Shown here: positions 26,459 to 33,247 of the stretch, piece after piece
Layout: each line of letters opens with the position of its first letter
Position numbering within the stretch: the first letter of the stretch is position 1
Origin: Actinoplanes sp. KI2
Lineage (GTDB): Bacteria > Actinomycetota > Actinomycetes > Mycobacteriales > Micromonosporaceae
Length of the DNA stretch: 64,000 nucleotides
NCBI RefSeq assembly: GCF_025630775.1
Contig: NZ_JAOSZE010000045.1
Coordinates: 1 to 64,000 of the forward strand
Direction of reading: 5' to 3'
Program-made: the position numbers and the translations under genes
Notes under the pieces: generated by a model
Told to the model about the DNA's origin: nothing
Seen by the model: only the letters and a program-made list of their open reading frames with translations
Database searches by the model: none

Positions 26459-27745
26459 ATGAGAGCTCGACGACGGATCGTTGCGGTCATTGCCGGTGCG
26501 GCATGCGCGGTGGGCCTGGTGGTGGCGTTCGCACCCAGCGGGTATGCCGCGATCAACGCCGCCGCGGTCGCGTGTTCGGCGCCGGCCTGGGCCGAGGGCA
26601 ACACCTACACGGCCGGGCAGCAGGTGACCTATCAGGGCCACCTCTACACCGCGCTGGTCACGCACACCGCCTGGCCGGGAGCGGGCTGGAACCCGGCCTC
26701 GACTCCGTCGCTGTGGAGGGACGAAGGGGCGTGCAGCGGGACACCCACGACCCCGCCCACCACGCCGCCGACGACGTCGCCCACCACGCCCCCGACGACC
26801 CCACCGACAACCCCGCCGACGACCCCGCCGGGTGGCGGCAGCTTCAAGGCGCCCGTCTACTTCATGCCGATCGAGAACAGCCCGCAGGACGTCGGCACGG
26901 CGATGTCCGCCTCCGGGGTGAAGTACTTCAACCTCGCCTTCGTCAACGACATCGGTGGCTGCACGCCCGGCTGGGGTCCGGGCCTGCCGGTGTCGTCCGA
27001 TACCAGGGTCGCGTCGCTGATCAGCACCGTCCGCGCCCGGGGCGGCGACGTCTCGGTGTCGTTCGGCGGCTACCTCAGCAACGAGCTGGGGGCGAGCTGC
27101 GGGAGTGCGAGCTCACTGGCGAACGCCTACCAAGCGGTGATCAACAAGTACGGCCTCACCCGGCTCGACTTCGACTGGGAGGGCGACGACATCGACGCGA
27201 ACATGGACGTGCGGATGGGCGCCCTGCGCATCCTGCAGGACAACGCGCGGTCGGCCGGCCGTCAGCTGCACCTGACGCTGACCGTACCGATGACCACGAT
27301 CGGCTTCTCCGGCTCGGACACCGACGAGATCAACCAGGCCAAGTCGCACGGCGTCACCTTCGACCTGATCAACATCATGGCCTTCGACTACGGGCTGACC
27401 AACGCCTCGACCATGACCGACAGCGTCAAGCTGGTCGCCACGGCGGCGAAGAACCAGATGAAGACGCTGTTCGGGTACGACGACGCCACCGCCTACGCCC
27501 ACTTGGGCCTGCAGCTGATGAACGGGCACACCGACCAGCCGAGCGAGCTGTTCCTGCAGTCCGACTTCACCAACCTGCTCGCGTACGCCCGGGCCAACCA
27601 CTTCGGCTGGCTGTCCTACTGGTCACTCAACCGGGACCGCGCCTGCGACCCGAGCGTGCCGCACAACTGGGCCGACGGCACCTGCAGCAGTGTCAGCCAG
27701 AACGACTGGGACTTCACCAAGATCGTCGCGCAGTACAACGGCTGA
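26459..27745 (+). CDS. Secreted GH18 chitinase with N-terminal CBM5/12
   Basis: A 428-aa exported chitinase. The signal peptide (VAVIAGAACAVGLVVAFAPSGYA) is followed by a CBM5/12 chitin-binding domain (~38-95: PAWAEGNTYTAGQQVTYQGHLYTA) with Trp residues on the binding face, a Thr/Pro linker of TTPP repeats (~98-125), and a GH18 barrel with SVSFGGYLS and the catalytic RLDFDWEGDD (Asp237, Asp239, Glu241). It acts on chitin or chitooligosaccharides outside the cell. Ends in a perfect hairpin terminator; the next gene is a second chitinase with the CBM at the other end. Confidence 0.93.
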   Translation: MRARRRIVAVIAGAACAVGLVVAFAPSGYAAINAAAVACSAPAWAEGNTYTAGQQVTYQGHLYTALVTHTAWPGAGWNPASTPSLWRDEGACSGTPTTPPTTPPTTSPTTPPTTPPTTPPTTPPGGGSFKAPVYFMPIENSPQDVGTAMSASGVKYFNLAFVNDIGGCTPGWGPGLPVSSDTRVASLISTVRARGGDVSVSFGGYLSNELGASCGSASSLANAYQAVINKYGLTRLDFDWEGDDIDANMDVRMGALRILQDNARSAGRQLHLTLTVPMTTIGFSGSDTDEINQAKSHGVTFDLINIMAFDYGLTNASTMTDSVKLVATAAKNQMKTLFGYDDATAYAHLGLQLMNGHTDQPSELFLQSDFTNLLAYARANHFGWLSYWSLNRDRACDPSVPHNWADGTCSSVSQNDWDFTKIVAQYNG

Positions 27746-27755
27746 CGACCGAACC

Positions 27756-27793
27756 GGCGCGGGCGGGGATCGGACTCGGTCCCCGCCCGCGCC
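27756..27793 (+). terminator. Perfect 14-bp hairpin after chitinase 1
   Basis: GGCGCGGGCGGGGA (27756-27769), a 10-nt loop, then the exact complement TCCCCGCCCGCGCC (27780-27793), 11 nt after the stop. No T-run, as usual in high-GC actinomycetes. Confidence 0.85.
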
Positions 27794-27856
27794 GTGTTCG
27801 GCGGCAGGCGTTGACATCGATGACTATCGACCTTACGGTGTGGACAAGTAATAAAG

Positions 27857-27868
27857 ACTGTTAACAGT
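27857..27868. promoter_or_regulatory. Palindrome ACTGTTAACAGT upstream of chitinase 2
   Basis: A perfect 12-bp palindrome 46 nt upstream of the gene, in a locally AT-rich promoter region that also has TTGACA at 27811-27816. Its left half recurs before chitinase 1. Likely a repressor site for chitin-responsive genes; it differs from the DasR consensus. Confidence 0.6.
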
Positions 27869-27913
27869 AAGGCGGCGCGCGCGCATACCTCGATGATCGG
27901 CGAGGAGGACAGC

Positions 27914-29632
27914 ATGCGAAGTCTCAAAACAGTTGTGGTCGGTGTCGGAGCCGTGTCCCTGCTCGCGATCGGCGTCGGAGCGGCCGCCGCGGCGCCTGCC
28001 ATCGGGGCGGCGACCGCGCTGGCGAGCAGCGGCGGAGTGAAGATCGCGTACTACACACAGTGGAGCATGTATCAGAACGCCTTCTACCCGAAGAACCTCG
28101 ACACCGAGGGGGTCGCGGCGAAGACCACCATCCTGCAGTACGCCTTCGAGAACATCGACCCGGTCAACCTGACCTGCTTCGAGACGACGAAGAGCACGAC
28201 GCAGGGCGAGGCCGGCGAGAGCGACCCGAACGCGGGCGACGGCGCCGAGGACGAGTGGGCCGACTATCAGAAGCCGTTCGACGCGAGTATCAGCGTGGAC
28301 GGGGTCGGCGACGCGTACAACACCCCGCTCGCCGGGCAGTTCGGGCAGCTCAAGAAGCTCAAGGCGAAGTATCCGAACCTGAAGATCCTGCTGAGCCTGG
28401 GCGGTTGGACGTACTCGAAGTACTTCTCCGACGTGGCGGCCACCGCGGCGTCCCGGCAGAAGTTCGTGTCCTCGTGCATCGACATGTTCATCAAGGGCAA
28501 CCTGCCGATCCACGACGGCGTGCACGGCGGCACCGGGGTCGCCGCCGGCATCTTCGACGGATTCGACATCGACTGGGAATACCCCGGCTCGTCCGCGGGT
28601 CACCTCGGCAACCACTACTCGGCCAACGACACGGCCAACTACACCCTGCTGCTGGCCGCCTTCCGGTCCCAGCTGGACGCGCTGGGCGGCACCCACAGGC
28701 TGCTGACCGCCGCGCTTCCCGGCGGCGCCGACAAGATCGCCAAGATCGAGACCAGCAGGATCGGCCAGTATCTCGACTACGGCAACGTGATGACCTTCGA
28801 TGACCACGGTGGCTTCTGGGAGCCCTCGGGCCCGACCAACCACCAGACCGGTCTCTACACCTCGCCGAACGACCCGATGAAGCCGGTGCCGCCGGGCACC
28901 CAGAAATACTCGGTGAACGACCCGGTCCAGTCCTTCGTCAAGGGCGACCCGGCGTACGGGATTCCCGGCGGCTTCCCCGCCGCCAAGCTGACCATCGGCT
29001 ACCCGATGTACTACCGCGGCTGGACCGGCGTACCGGCCGGCAACAACCACGGCCTGTACGGGTCGGCCACCGGTCCCGCCCCCGGCAACCCATTGTCCGG
29101 CAACGTGCGGGGCGTGTCGTACTACAAGGAGATCAAGAGCGTCGTGGACAACGACGCGTACTGGGACGACCTGGCCAAGGCGTCGTACTTCTACGACGGC
29201 ACCAACTGGTGGAGCGGCGAGAACGCCCGATCCGTCCAGGCCAAGGCGGACTACCAGCACTGCCAGGGCCTGGCCGGGGCGATGGTCTACTCGCTCGAGG
29301 ACGACGACCCGTCGATGTCGCTGTACAACCGCATCGTCAACGCCACCAACGGCGCGGCACCGGCCACCTGCACCACGCCGCCCACCGGCGGCCCGACCAC
29401 GCCGCCCACCACCGGGCCGACCACGCCGCCCACCACCGGGCCGACCACGCCGCCGACCACGCCGCCCACCACCGGCCCGGCGCAGTACCCGGCGTGGGAG
29501 GCGTACCACGCGTACGCCACCGGCGCGCTCGTCTCCTACAACGGAATCAACTACCAGTGCATCCAGGGGCACACCTCGCTGCCCGGCTGGGAACCGCCGA
29601 ACGTGCCGGCCCTCTGGAAAGCGCTGAGCTGA
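27914..29632 (+). CDS. Secreted GH18 chitinase with C-terminal CBM5/12
   Basis: A 572-aa exported chitinase. The signal peptide is MRSLKTVVVGVGAVSLLAIGVGAAAAA. The GH18 domain starts at KIAYYTQWSMY, with ILLSLGGWTYSKYF and the catalytic DGFDIDWEYPG (Glu222), and contains the YPMYYRGW and AGAMVYSLEDDD strands near its end (~450). A TTPP/TTGPTTPP linker (~475-510) leads to CBM5/12 (YPAWEAYHAYATGALVSYNGINYQ). It resembles Streptomyces ChiC-type enzymes with an insertion domain (subfamily A). The start at 27914 follows GAGGAGG; an ATG 21 nt upstream lacks a site. Opposite domain order to its neighbour suggests complementary chain-end or processivity roles (inference). Confidence 0.94.
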   Translation: MRSLKTVVVGVGAVSLLAIGVGAAAAAPAIGAATALASSGGVKIAYYTQWSMYQNAFYPKNLDTEGVAAKTTILQYAFENIDPVNLTCFETTKSTTQGEAGESDPNAGDGAEDEWADYQKPFDASISVDGVGDAYNTPLAGQFGQLKKLKAKYPNLKILLSLGGWTYSKYFSDVAATAASRQKFVSSCIDMFIKGNLPIHDGVHGGTGVAAGIFDGFDIDWEYPGSSAGHLGNHYSANDTANYTLLLAAFRSQLDALGGTHRLLTAALPGGADKIAKIETSRIGQYLDYGNVMTFDDHGGFWEPSGPTNHQTGLYTSPNDPMKPVPPGTQKYSVNDPVQSFVKGDPAYGIPGGFPAAKLTIGYPMYYRGWTGVPAGNNHGLYGSATGPAPGNPLSGNVRGVSYYKEIKSVVDNDAYWDDLAKASYFYDGTNWWSGENARSVQAKADYQHCQGLAGAMVYSLEDDDPSMSLYNRIVNATNGAAPATCTTPPTGGPTTPPTTGPTTPPTTGPTTPPTTPPTTGPAQYPAWEAYHAYATGALVSYNGINYQCIQGHTSLPGWEPPNVPALWKALS

Positions 29633-29641
29633 ACCACCGGT

Positions 29642-29677
29642 GGGGCGGGGCCGCGCCTCCGCGGTCCCGCCCCGCCC
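29642..29677. terminator. GC-rich hairpin between convergent chitinase and FMN reductase genes
   Basis: GGGGCGGG/GCCGCG and CGCGG/CCCGCCCC pair around a CCTC loop, with one small bulge on each strand. It fills the 46-nt gap between two convergent stops and can serve both. Confidence 0.75.
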
Positions 29678-29678
29678 G

Positions 29679-30248
29679 CTACGACTGGTAGACCGCGCGG
29701 GTGGACCGCATCGCCTGGCTCCATGAGATGAGCTGATCGAGCAGGGTGGTCAACGCCATCTCGTGGTGACCGGCGGGTTTGAAGACGCTGAAGTTCTCGA
29801 AGTCGGTGTACAGCGACAGGGCGACCTGGGCGCGTACGGTGGCCAGCTGCAACTCGGCGGCGGTCAGCCGCAGTTGTTCGACCGCTCGGGCGCCGCCGAC
29901 GCTGCCGTAGCCGACGAACCCGGCCGCCTTGTTGTTCCACTCGGCGTACACGTAGTCGAGGGCATTCTTCAGGGCGCCCGAGGTGCCGTGGTTGTACTCC
30001 GGGGTGACGAACACGTACCCGTCGAACTCGGCAACCTTGGCGGCCCACCGCTGCGTGTGTTCCTTGCTGTACTGGCCCATCGACGGCGGCGCCGGCTCGT
30101 CCAGCAACGGCAGGTCGAAATCGGCGATGTCCACCAACTCGAACTGAGCGTCGCTGCGTTGGCCGGCGAGCCGGTAAACCCACTGGGCGACGGCCTCGCC
30201 GTTGCGGCCGGGGCGCGTGCTGCCCACCACGATCGCAATCCTGACCAT
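29679..30248 (-). CDS. NADPH-dependent FMN reductase (flavodoxin-like)
   Basis: A 189-aa flavodoxin-fold oxidoreductase. The FMN phosphate loop is VVGSTRPGRNGEAVAQWV; FVTPEYNHGTSGALKNALDYVYAEW is the family's isoalloxazine-binding signature; FVGYGSVGGARAVEQLR follows. Such enzymes reduce free FMN, quinones or azo dyes with NADPH. The start at 30248 is spaced 7 nt from GGGAG; the ATG 6 nt further up would overlap that site. Monocistronic. Confidence 0.9.
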   Translation of the reverse strand: MVRIAIVVGSTRPGRNGEAVAQWVYRLAGQRSDAQFELVDIADFDLPLLDEPAPPSMGQYSKEHTQRWAAKVAEFDGYVFVTPEYNHGTSGALKNALDYVYAEWNNKAAGFVGYGSVGGARAVEQLRLTAAELQLATVRAQVALSLYTDFENFSVFKPAGHHEMALTTLLDQLISWSQAMRSTRAVYQS

Positions 30249-30432
30249 GAGCATGCTCCCTTGAACGACGTCTGCGCCGATCAGCGTCGCATCCCACAGC
30301 CGTGCCGCGCCGCGTTTTGCCAGGTGAAGGCAGGTCGGGCGGTCGCGACACCACGCTCGGCCCCGATGTAGGGCCGCTCCATCATGCACCGGCGCGCCGG
30401 CCAGGCTTGAGCTCATGCCGGTGCCGGCCGAT

Positions 30433-30464
30433 CCGTGCCCGAGCGGAAGGCAACTCGAGCACGG
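30433..30464 (-). terminator. Hairpin downstream of the RDD gene
   Basis: CCGTGCCCGAG (30433-30443) and CTCGAGCACGG (30454-30464) pair with one mismatch around a 10-nt loop, 44 nt past the RDD stop on the minus strand. The rest of 30249-30507 shows nothing else I can support apart from room for the FMN reductase promoter. Confidence 0.6.
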
Positions 30465-30507
30465 ACGGGCAAGCGTGACCAGGTCACCGGCGTGCGCGTG
30501 ACGCCGG

Positions 30508-31227
30508 TCAGCCGACCTTGATGACCTGGGTACCACCGGCGAACTTGTCGAACCAGTGCTGACGCTGCGGGTCGTTGTTGATGTTGACGGCAATCAGGAT
30601 CGCCGCGGCCAGTCCGGCCACCCCGCTGAGGAAGCCGCCGAGGATCGGAATGATCCCGGCGATGCGGAACCCCATGTAGATGTTCCGGCGGATGGCCTGC
30701 TCCAGCGTCGGGTTGCTGACGCGATCCGGGCCGAACACCCGCAGCTTCATCAGCTGCTTGCCGATCGTCTGGCCCCGGCTGGACTCGAAGTAGGCGAAGT
30801 AGCCGAGATACAGGACCGCGAGCAGCACGGACGTGATGAACCCGGTGATGATCCAGGAGGGCGAGATGTACCCGATCATGATGCTGAGGACCACGCCCAC
30901 GACGCCGACGAGGAGACCGTCGATGAGCCTCGCCACGAACCGGTCGGCCAGGTTGCCCGGCTGGCCCACCGCGTTGGTGGGCGCTCCCGGAGCCCCCATC
31001 GGCGGGTAACCGCTGCCCGGCGGCGGAGCGCCATAAGGAGGCGGCGGCGGAGCACCGTACGGAGGCGGCGGCGGAGCGCCGTAGGGAGGCGGCGGCGGAG
31101 CGCCGTAGGGAGCCTGCGGCTGAGCACCGTACGGAGGCGGCGGCGGAGACGCGGGTGGTACTTGGGAAGTCGGCTCGTCGCCAGGTGACGCCCCGTAGGG
31201 CCCGGGATTGGCCATGTCGTGTTCCAT
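30508..31227 (-). CDS. RDD-family membrane protein with Pro-rich N-terminal repeats
   Basis: A 239-aa protein (or 235 from the ATG at 31215). Residues ~20-75 are a disordered tail with tandem PPPPYGA octads; the C-terminal ~150 residues are an RDD domain: NLADRFVARLIDGLLVGVVGVVLS (R-D signature), a second TM near IITGFITSVLLAVLYLGYFAYF, GQTIGKQLMKLRVF, and IPILGGFLSGVAGLAAAILIAVN. RDD proteins are small membrane proteins of largely unknown role, sometimes linked to ion transport. The Pro/Tyr tail is common in actinomycetes and may mediate protein contacts. Monocistronic. Confidence 0.85.
   Translation of the reverse strand: MEHDMANPGPYGASPGDEPTSQVPPASPPPPPYGAQPQAPYGAPPPPPYGAPPPPPYGAPPPPPYGAPPPGSGYPPMGAPGAPTNAVGQPGNLADRFVARLIDGLLVGVVGVVLSIMIGYISPSWIITGFITSVLLAVLYLGYFAYFESSRGQTIGKQLMKLRVFGPDRVSNPTLEQAIRRNIYMGFRIAGIIPILGGFLSGVAGLAAAILIAVNINNDPQRQHWFDKFAGGTQVIKVG
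31026..31146. repeat. 24-bp in-frame tandem repeat encoding PYGAPPPP
   Basis: Four to five slightly diverged 24-bp units of GGCGGCGGCGGAGC(A/G)CCGTA lie inside the RDD gene. The unit length is a multiple of three, so copy-number change keeps the frame. Confidence 0.85.
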
Positions 31228-31374
31228 TTCTGGTAGGTACGGCGCGTTTTGTCCCCGGTTGGGGAGACGCCTGTGAAAGCTGAAGAAGTTGTGACACTTT
31301 CCTGCATGTGGCCTTGAATGGCAAGGCTAGGCGGCCGCGTCCACCGGCTTGCGAACGCCTGCTCTCATTGCGGT

Positions 31375-32316
31375 GTGGAGATTGAAGAACGGCTCTCTCG
31401 CCTGGCCCGGCAACTGCGCGAGCGCGAGATCATCGGCTCGCGGGTGGCCGTGCTGCGCGGTCGGCAGGGCGAGCTGGCCGCCGAGCTCGACCAGCTGCGA
31501 GGGCAGCACGCGCTGGAACAGCGTGACGTCGAGAAGCTCGAGTCGCTGTCGCTGACCCGCATCGTCGCCGGGTTGCGTGGCGCCGGGCGCCGGGAGGACC
31601 GGCTGGCCCGCGAGCGGGCCGAGGCGGCCGCCGCACGCTACCGGGTGGCCGAGGCCGGGCAGCGGCTCGCCACGATCGAGCGGGAGCTGGCGCAGGCCGA
31701 GGCGCGGCATGCCGGCCTGGCCGGCGTGCCGGCCGGCTTCGCGGCCGCGCTCGACGACAAGGAGGCGTGGGTACGCGCTGCCGGCGGTCCCGCCGCCGAC
31801 CAGATGATCAGGCTCGCCCAGGAACGCGGGCGCACCGAGGCCGAGCTGCGGGAGCTCGCCGAGGCAACCCAGGCCGCCGGGCGGGCCGCGCAGGCGCTGG
31901 AGGCCGTGGGCGAGAAGCTGGGCAGCGCGGACAGCTGGTCGGCGTACGACACGTTCTTCGGCGGCGGGGTGATCGCCAGCTCGTTCAAGCACGACCGGCT
32001 GGACCAGGCGGCAGAGCTGGCGGCGTACGCGGACCGGTGCCTGGCGGTGCTGCGGACCGAGCTGGCCGACGTCGGGATCGTCCGGCCGGTGGGCCGGATC
32101 GGGGTCGGTAGCGGGACCCGGTTCCTGGACGTCTGGTTCGACAACATCTTCACCGACCTCGCCGTACGTGATCACATCAAGCGCGCCCAGGCCAACCTGG
32201 CCGACGCCCGTCAGCGGGTGGCGGAGGTCCGCCGGCAGCTCGCGGATCGGACCGCGGCGGCGCGGCAGCACTGGGCCGATCTCGCCCGGGCCCGGCGGGA
32301 CCTCCTCGTCGGCTGA
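31375..32316 (+). CDS. Coiled-coil protein of unknown function
   Basis: A 313-aa soluble, Ala/Arg/Glu-rich protein. Two long helical stretches (about 1-170 and 250-313) have heptad character: RLARQLREREIIGSRVAVLRG, ARYRVAEAGQRLATIERELAQ, and at the end RAQANLADARQRVAEVRRQLAD. Between them is a more globular, conserved-looking core DSWSAYDTFFGGGVIASSFKHDRLDQA and GSGTRFLDVWFDNIFTDLAVRDHI. I chose the GTG at 31375, where the helical pattern begins; an ATG at 31318 is possible, and neither has a ribosome site. I cannot name a family or function. Confidence 0.6.
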   Translation: MEIEERLSRLARQLREREIIGSRVAVLRGRQGELAAELDQLRGQHALEQRDVEKLESLSLTRIVAGLRGAGRREDRLARERAEAAAARYRVAEAGQRLATIERELAQAEARHAGLAGVPAGFAAALDDKEAWVRAAGGPAADQMIRLAQERGRTEAELRELAEATQAAGRAAQALEAVGEKLGSADSWSAYDTFFGGGVIASSFKHDRLDQAAELAAYADRCLAVLRTELADVGIVRPVGRIGVGSGTRFLDVWFDNIFTDLAVRDHIKRAQANLADARQRVAEVRRQLADRTAAARQHWADLARARRDLLVG

Positions 32317-32329
32317 CGGAAAACGCGGG

Positions 32330-32360
32330 TTGCATTCGGTACCCAGGTACAGGTTTACCG
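32330..32360 (+). promoter_or_regulatory. MerR-type promoter with 19-bp spacer
   Basis: TTGCAT (32330-32335) and TTACCG (32355-32360) are 19 bp apart. The spacer has the dyad GGTACCCAGGTAC. The overlong spacer with a central dyad is the hallmark of promoters twisted open by MerR-family activators, and the MerR gene is the second gene of the operon it would drive. Confidence 0.65.
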
Positions 32361-32413
32361 TCGGGTGGACGGCGCCGGTCCGGCGCCGGACCGACCGTTC
32401 GAAGGAGCCTGTG

Positions 32414-32740
32414 ATGTCGTACGACGTTCCCGACGCGTGCACGCTGCCCACCGCCGAGCGGCCGTTGCGGCTGGCCGAGTTCGACGACCTGTTCGCCACG
32501 GCCGTGCGCCGGATCGACCGGCTCGGCGAGAGCCACGCCCGGTTGCACCTGACCGGCCCGGCCGGGCTGGCCGCCCGGGTGCGGGATCTGGCCGCGCGGG
32601 AGTCCGAATGCTGCTCGTTCTTCACCTTCACCACCACCGAGCAACCGGCCACGGAGGGCGAGGTGGTCGTGCTCGACATCGAGGTCCCGGCCGCCCACGC
32701 CGACGTGCTGGCGTCCCTGATCCGGCGCGCGGCTCGGTGA
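32414..32740 (+). CDS. Small conserved protein with ECCSFF motif, partner of a MerR regulator
   Basis: A 108-aa cytoplasmic protein without a family name I can support. It has a compact alpha/beta pattern (LRLAEFDDLFATAVRRIDRL, ARLHLTGPAGLAARVRDLAARE) and a vicinal cysteine pair in ESECCSFFTFTTTE, which suggests metal or thiol chemistry. GAAGGAG precedes the ATG. It shares an operon and a GTGA overlap with the MerR regulator downstream and lies behind a MerR-type promoter, so it is probably induced by the regulator's ligand. Confidence 0.7.
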   Translation: MSYDVPDACTLPTAERPLRLAEFDDLFATAVRRIDRLGESHARLHLTGPAGLAARVRDLAARESECCSFFTFTTTEQPATEGEVVVLDIEVPAAHADVLASLIRRAAR

Positions 32741-33186
32741 GTGCCCCGGAACAGGCGGGGCTGCGCTCCGGTGAGGTCGCCGAACGGGCCGGGGTCAACA
32801 TCCAGACCCTGCGCTACTACGAGCGCCGCGGGCTGCTGGCCGCACCGCAGCGGTCGAACGGCGGGCACCGGCTCTACCCGCCGGACGCCGTCGCTCTGCT
32901 CCAGGTGATCAAGGCCGCGCAGCGGCTCGGGTTCACTCTCGACGAGGTCGCCGAGCTGCTCGACGCGGGCCGGCGCCGGCACCCCACCGCCGATCTCCGC
33001 GAGCGGGCCATCAGCAAGATCGCCGAGATCGACCAGAAGATCGCCGACCTCACCACCATCCGCACCACGCTCACCGAGGTCGTCGACGCCAACTGCGACA
33101 GCCTCACCAACTGCACCTGCGCCGACTGCCCCATCCCGTTCCTGACCATCGGCACCGCCGACCGGCCGGTGGGAGGCACCGCATGA
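32737..33186 (+). CDS. MerR-family transcriptional activator, thiophilic-metal type
   Basis: A 149-aa regulator: HTH LRSGEVAERAGVNIQTLRYYERRGLL, wing SNGGHRLYPPDAV, dimerisation helix ~85-118, then a cysteine-rich tail NCDSLTNCTCADCPIPF (Cys120, 126, 128, 131). The tail resembles that of MerR mercury sensors, but the first Hg ligand of MerR (Cys79/82 region) is not present; the segment reads LLDAGRRRHPTAD. Metal specificity is therefore open. GTG start overlaps the previous stop (GTGA). No mercuric reductase or transporter is in the window. Confidence 0.85.
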   Translation: MSAPEQAGLRSGEVAERAGVNIQTLRYYERRGLLAAPQRSNGGHRLYPPDAVALLQVIKAAQRLGFTLDEVAELLDAGRRRHPTADLRERAISKIAEIDQKIADLTTIRTTLTEVVDANCDSLTNCTCADCPIPFLTIGTADRPVGGTA

Positions 33187-33236
33187 GCCGGCCGGTCCCG
33201 CTACCGATTCATGCGCCGTTCCGGGCGCGTCCGGGC

Positions 33237-33242
33237 TAAATT
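33237..33242 (+). promoter_or_regulatory. -10 element TAAATT, possible leaderless start
   Basis: TAAATT ends 5 nt before the ATG at 33248 and no ribosome site is visible; the expected transcription start falls at or within a few bases of the ATG. No convincing -35. Confidence 0.4.
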
Positions 33243-33247
33243 CCGGT

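Noticed and set aside
26748..26830. Regular ACCCCGCC(G/C)AC repeats, considered as a CRISPR or satellite
   Set aside because: In-frame codons for a Thr/Pro linker of a chitinase; no spacers of uniform length. The same applies to 29385-29475.
32737..33186. Mercury resistance operon
   Set aside because: Tail cysteines are suggestive but the first Hg ligand is missing and there is no merA, merB or transporter.
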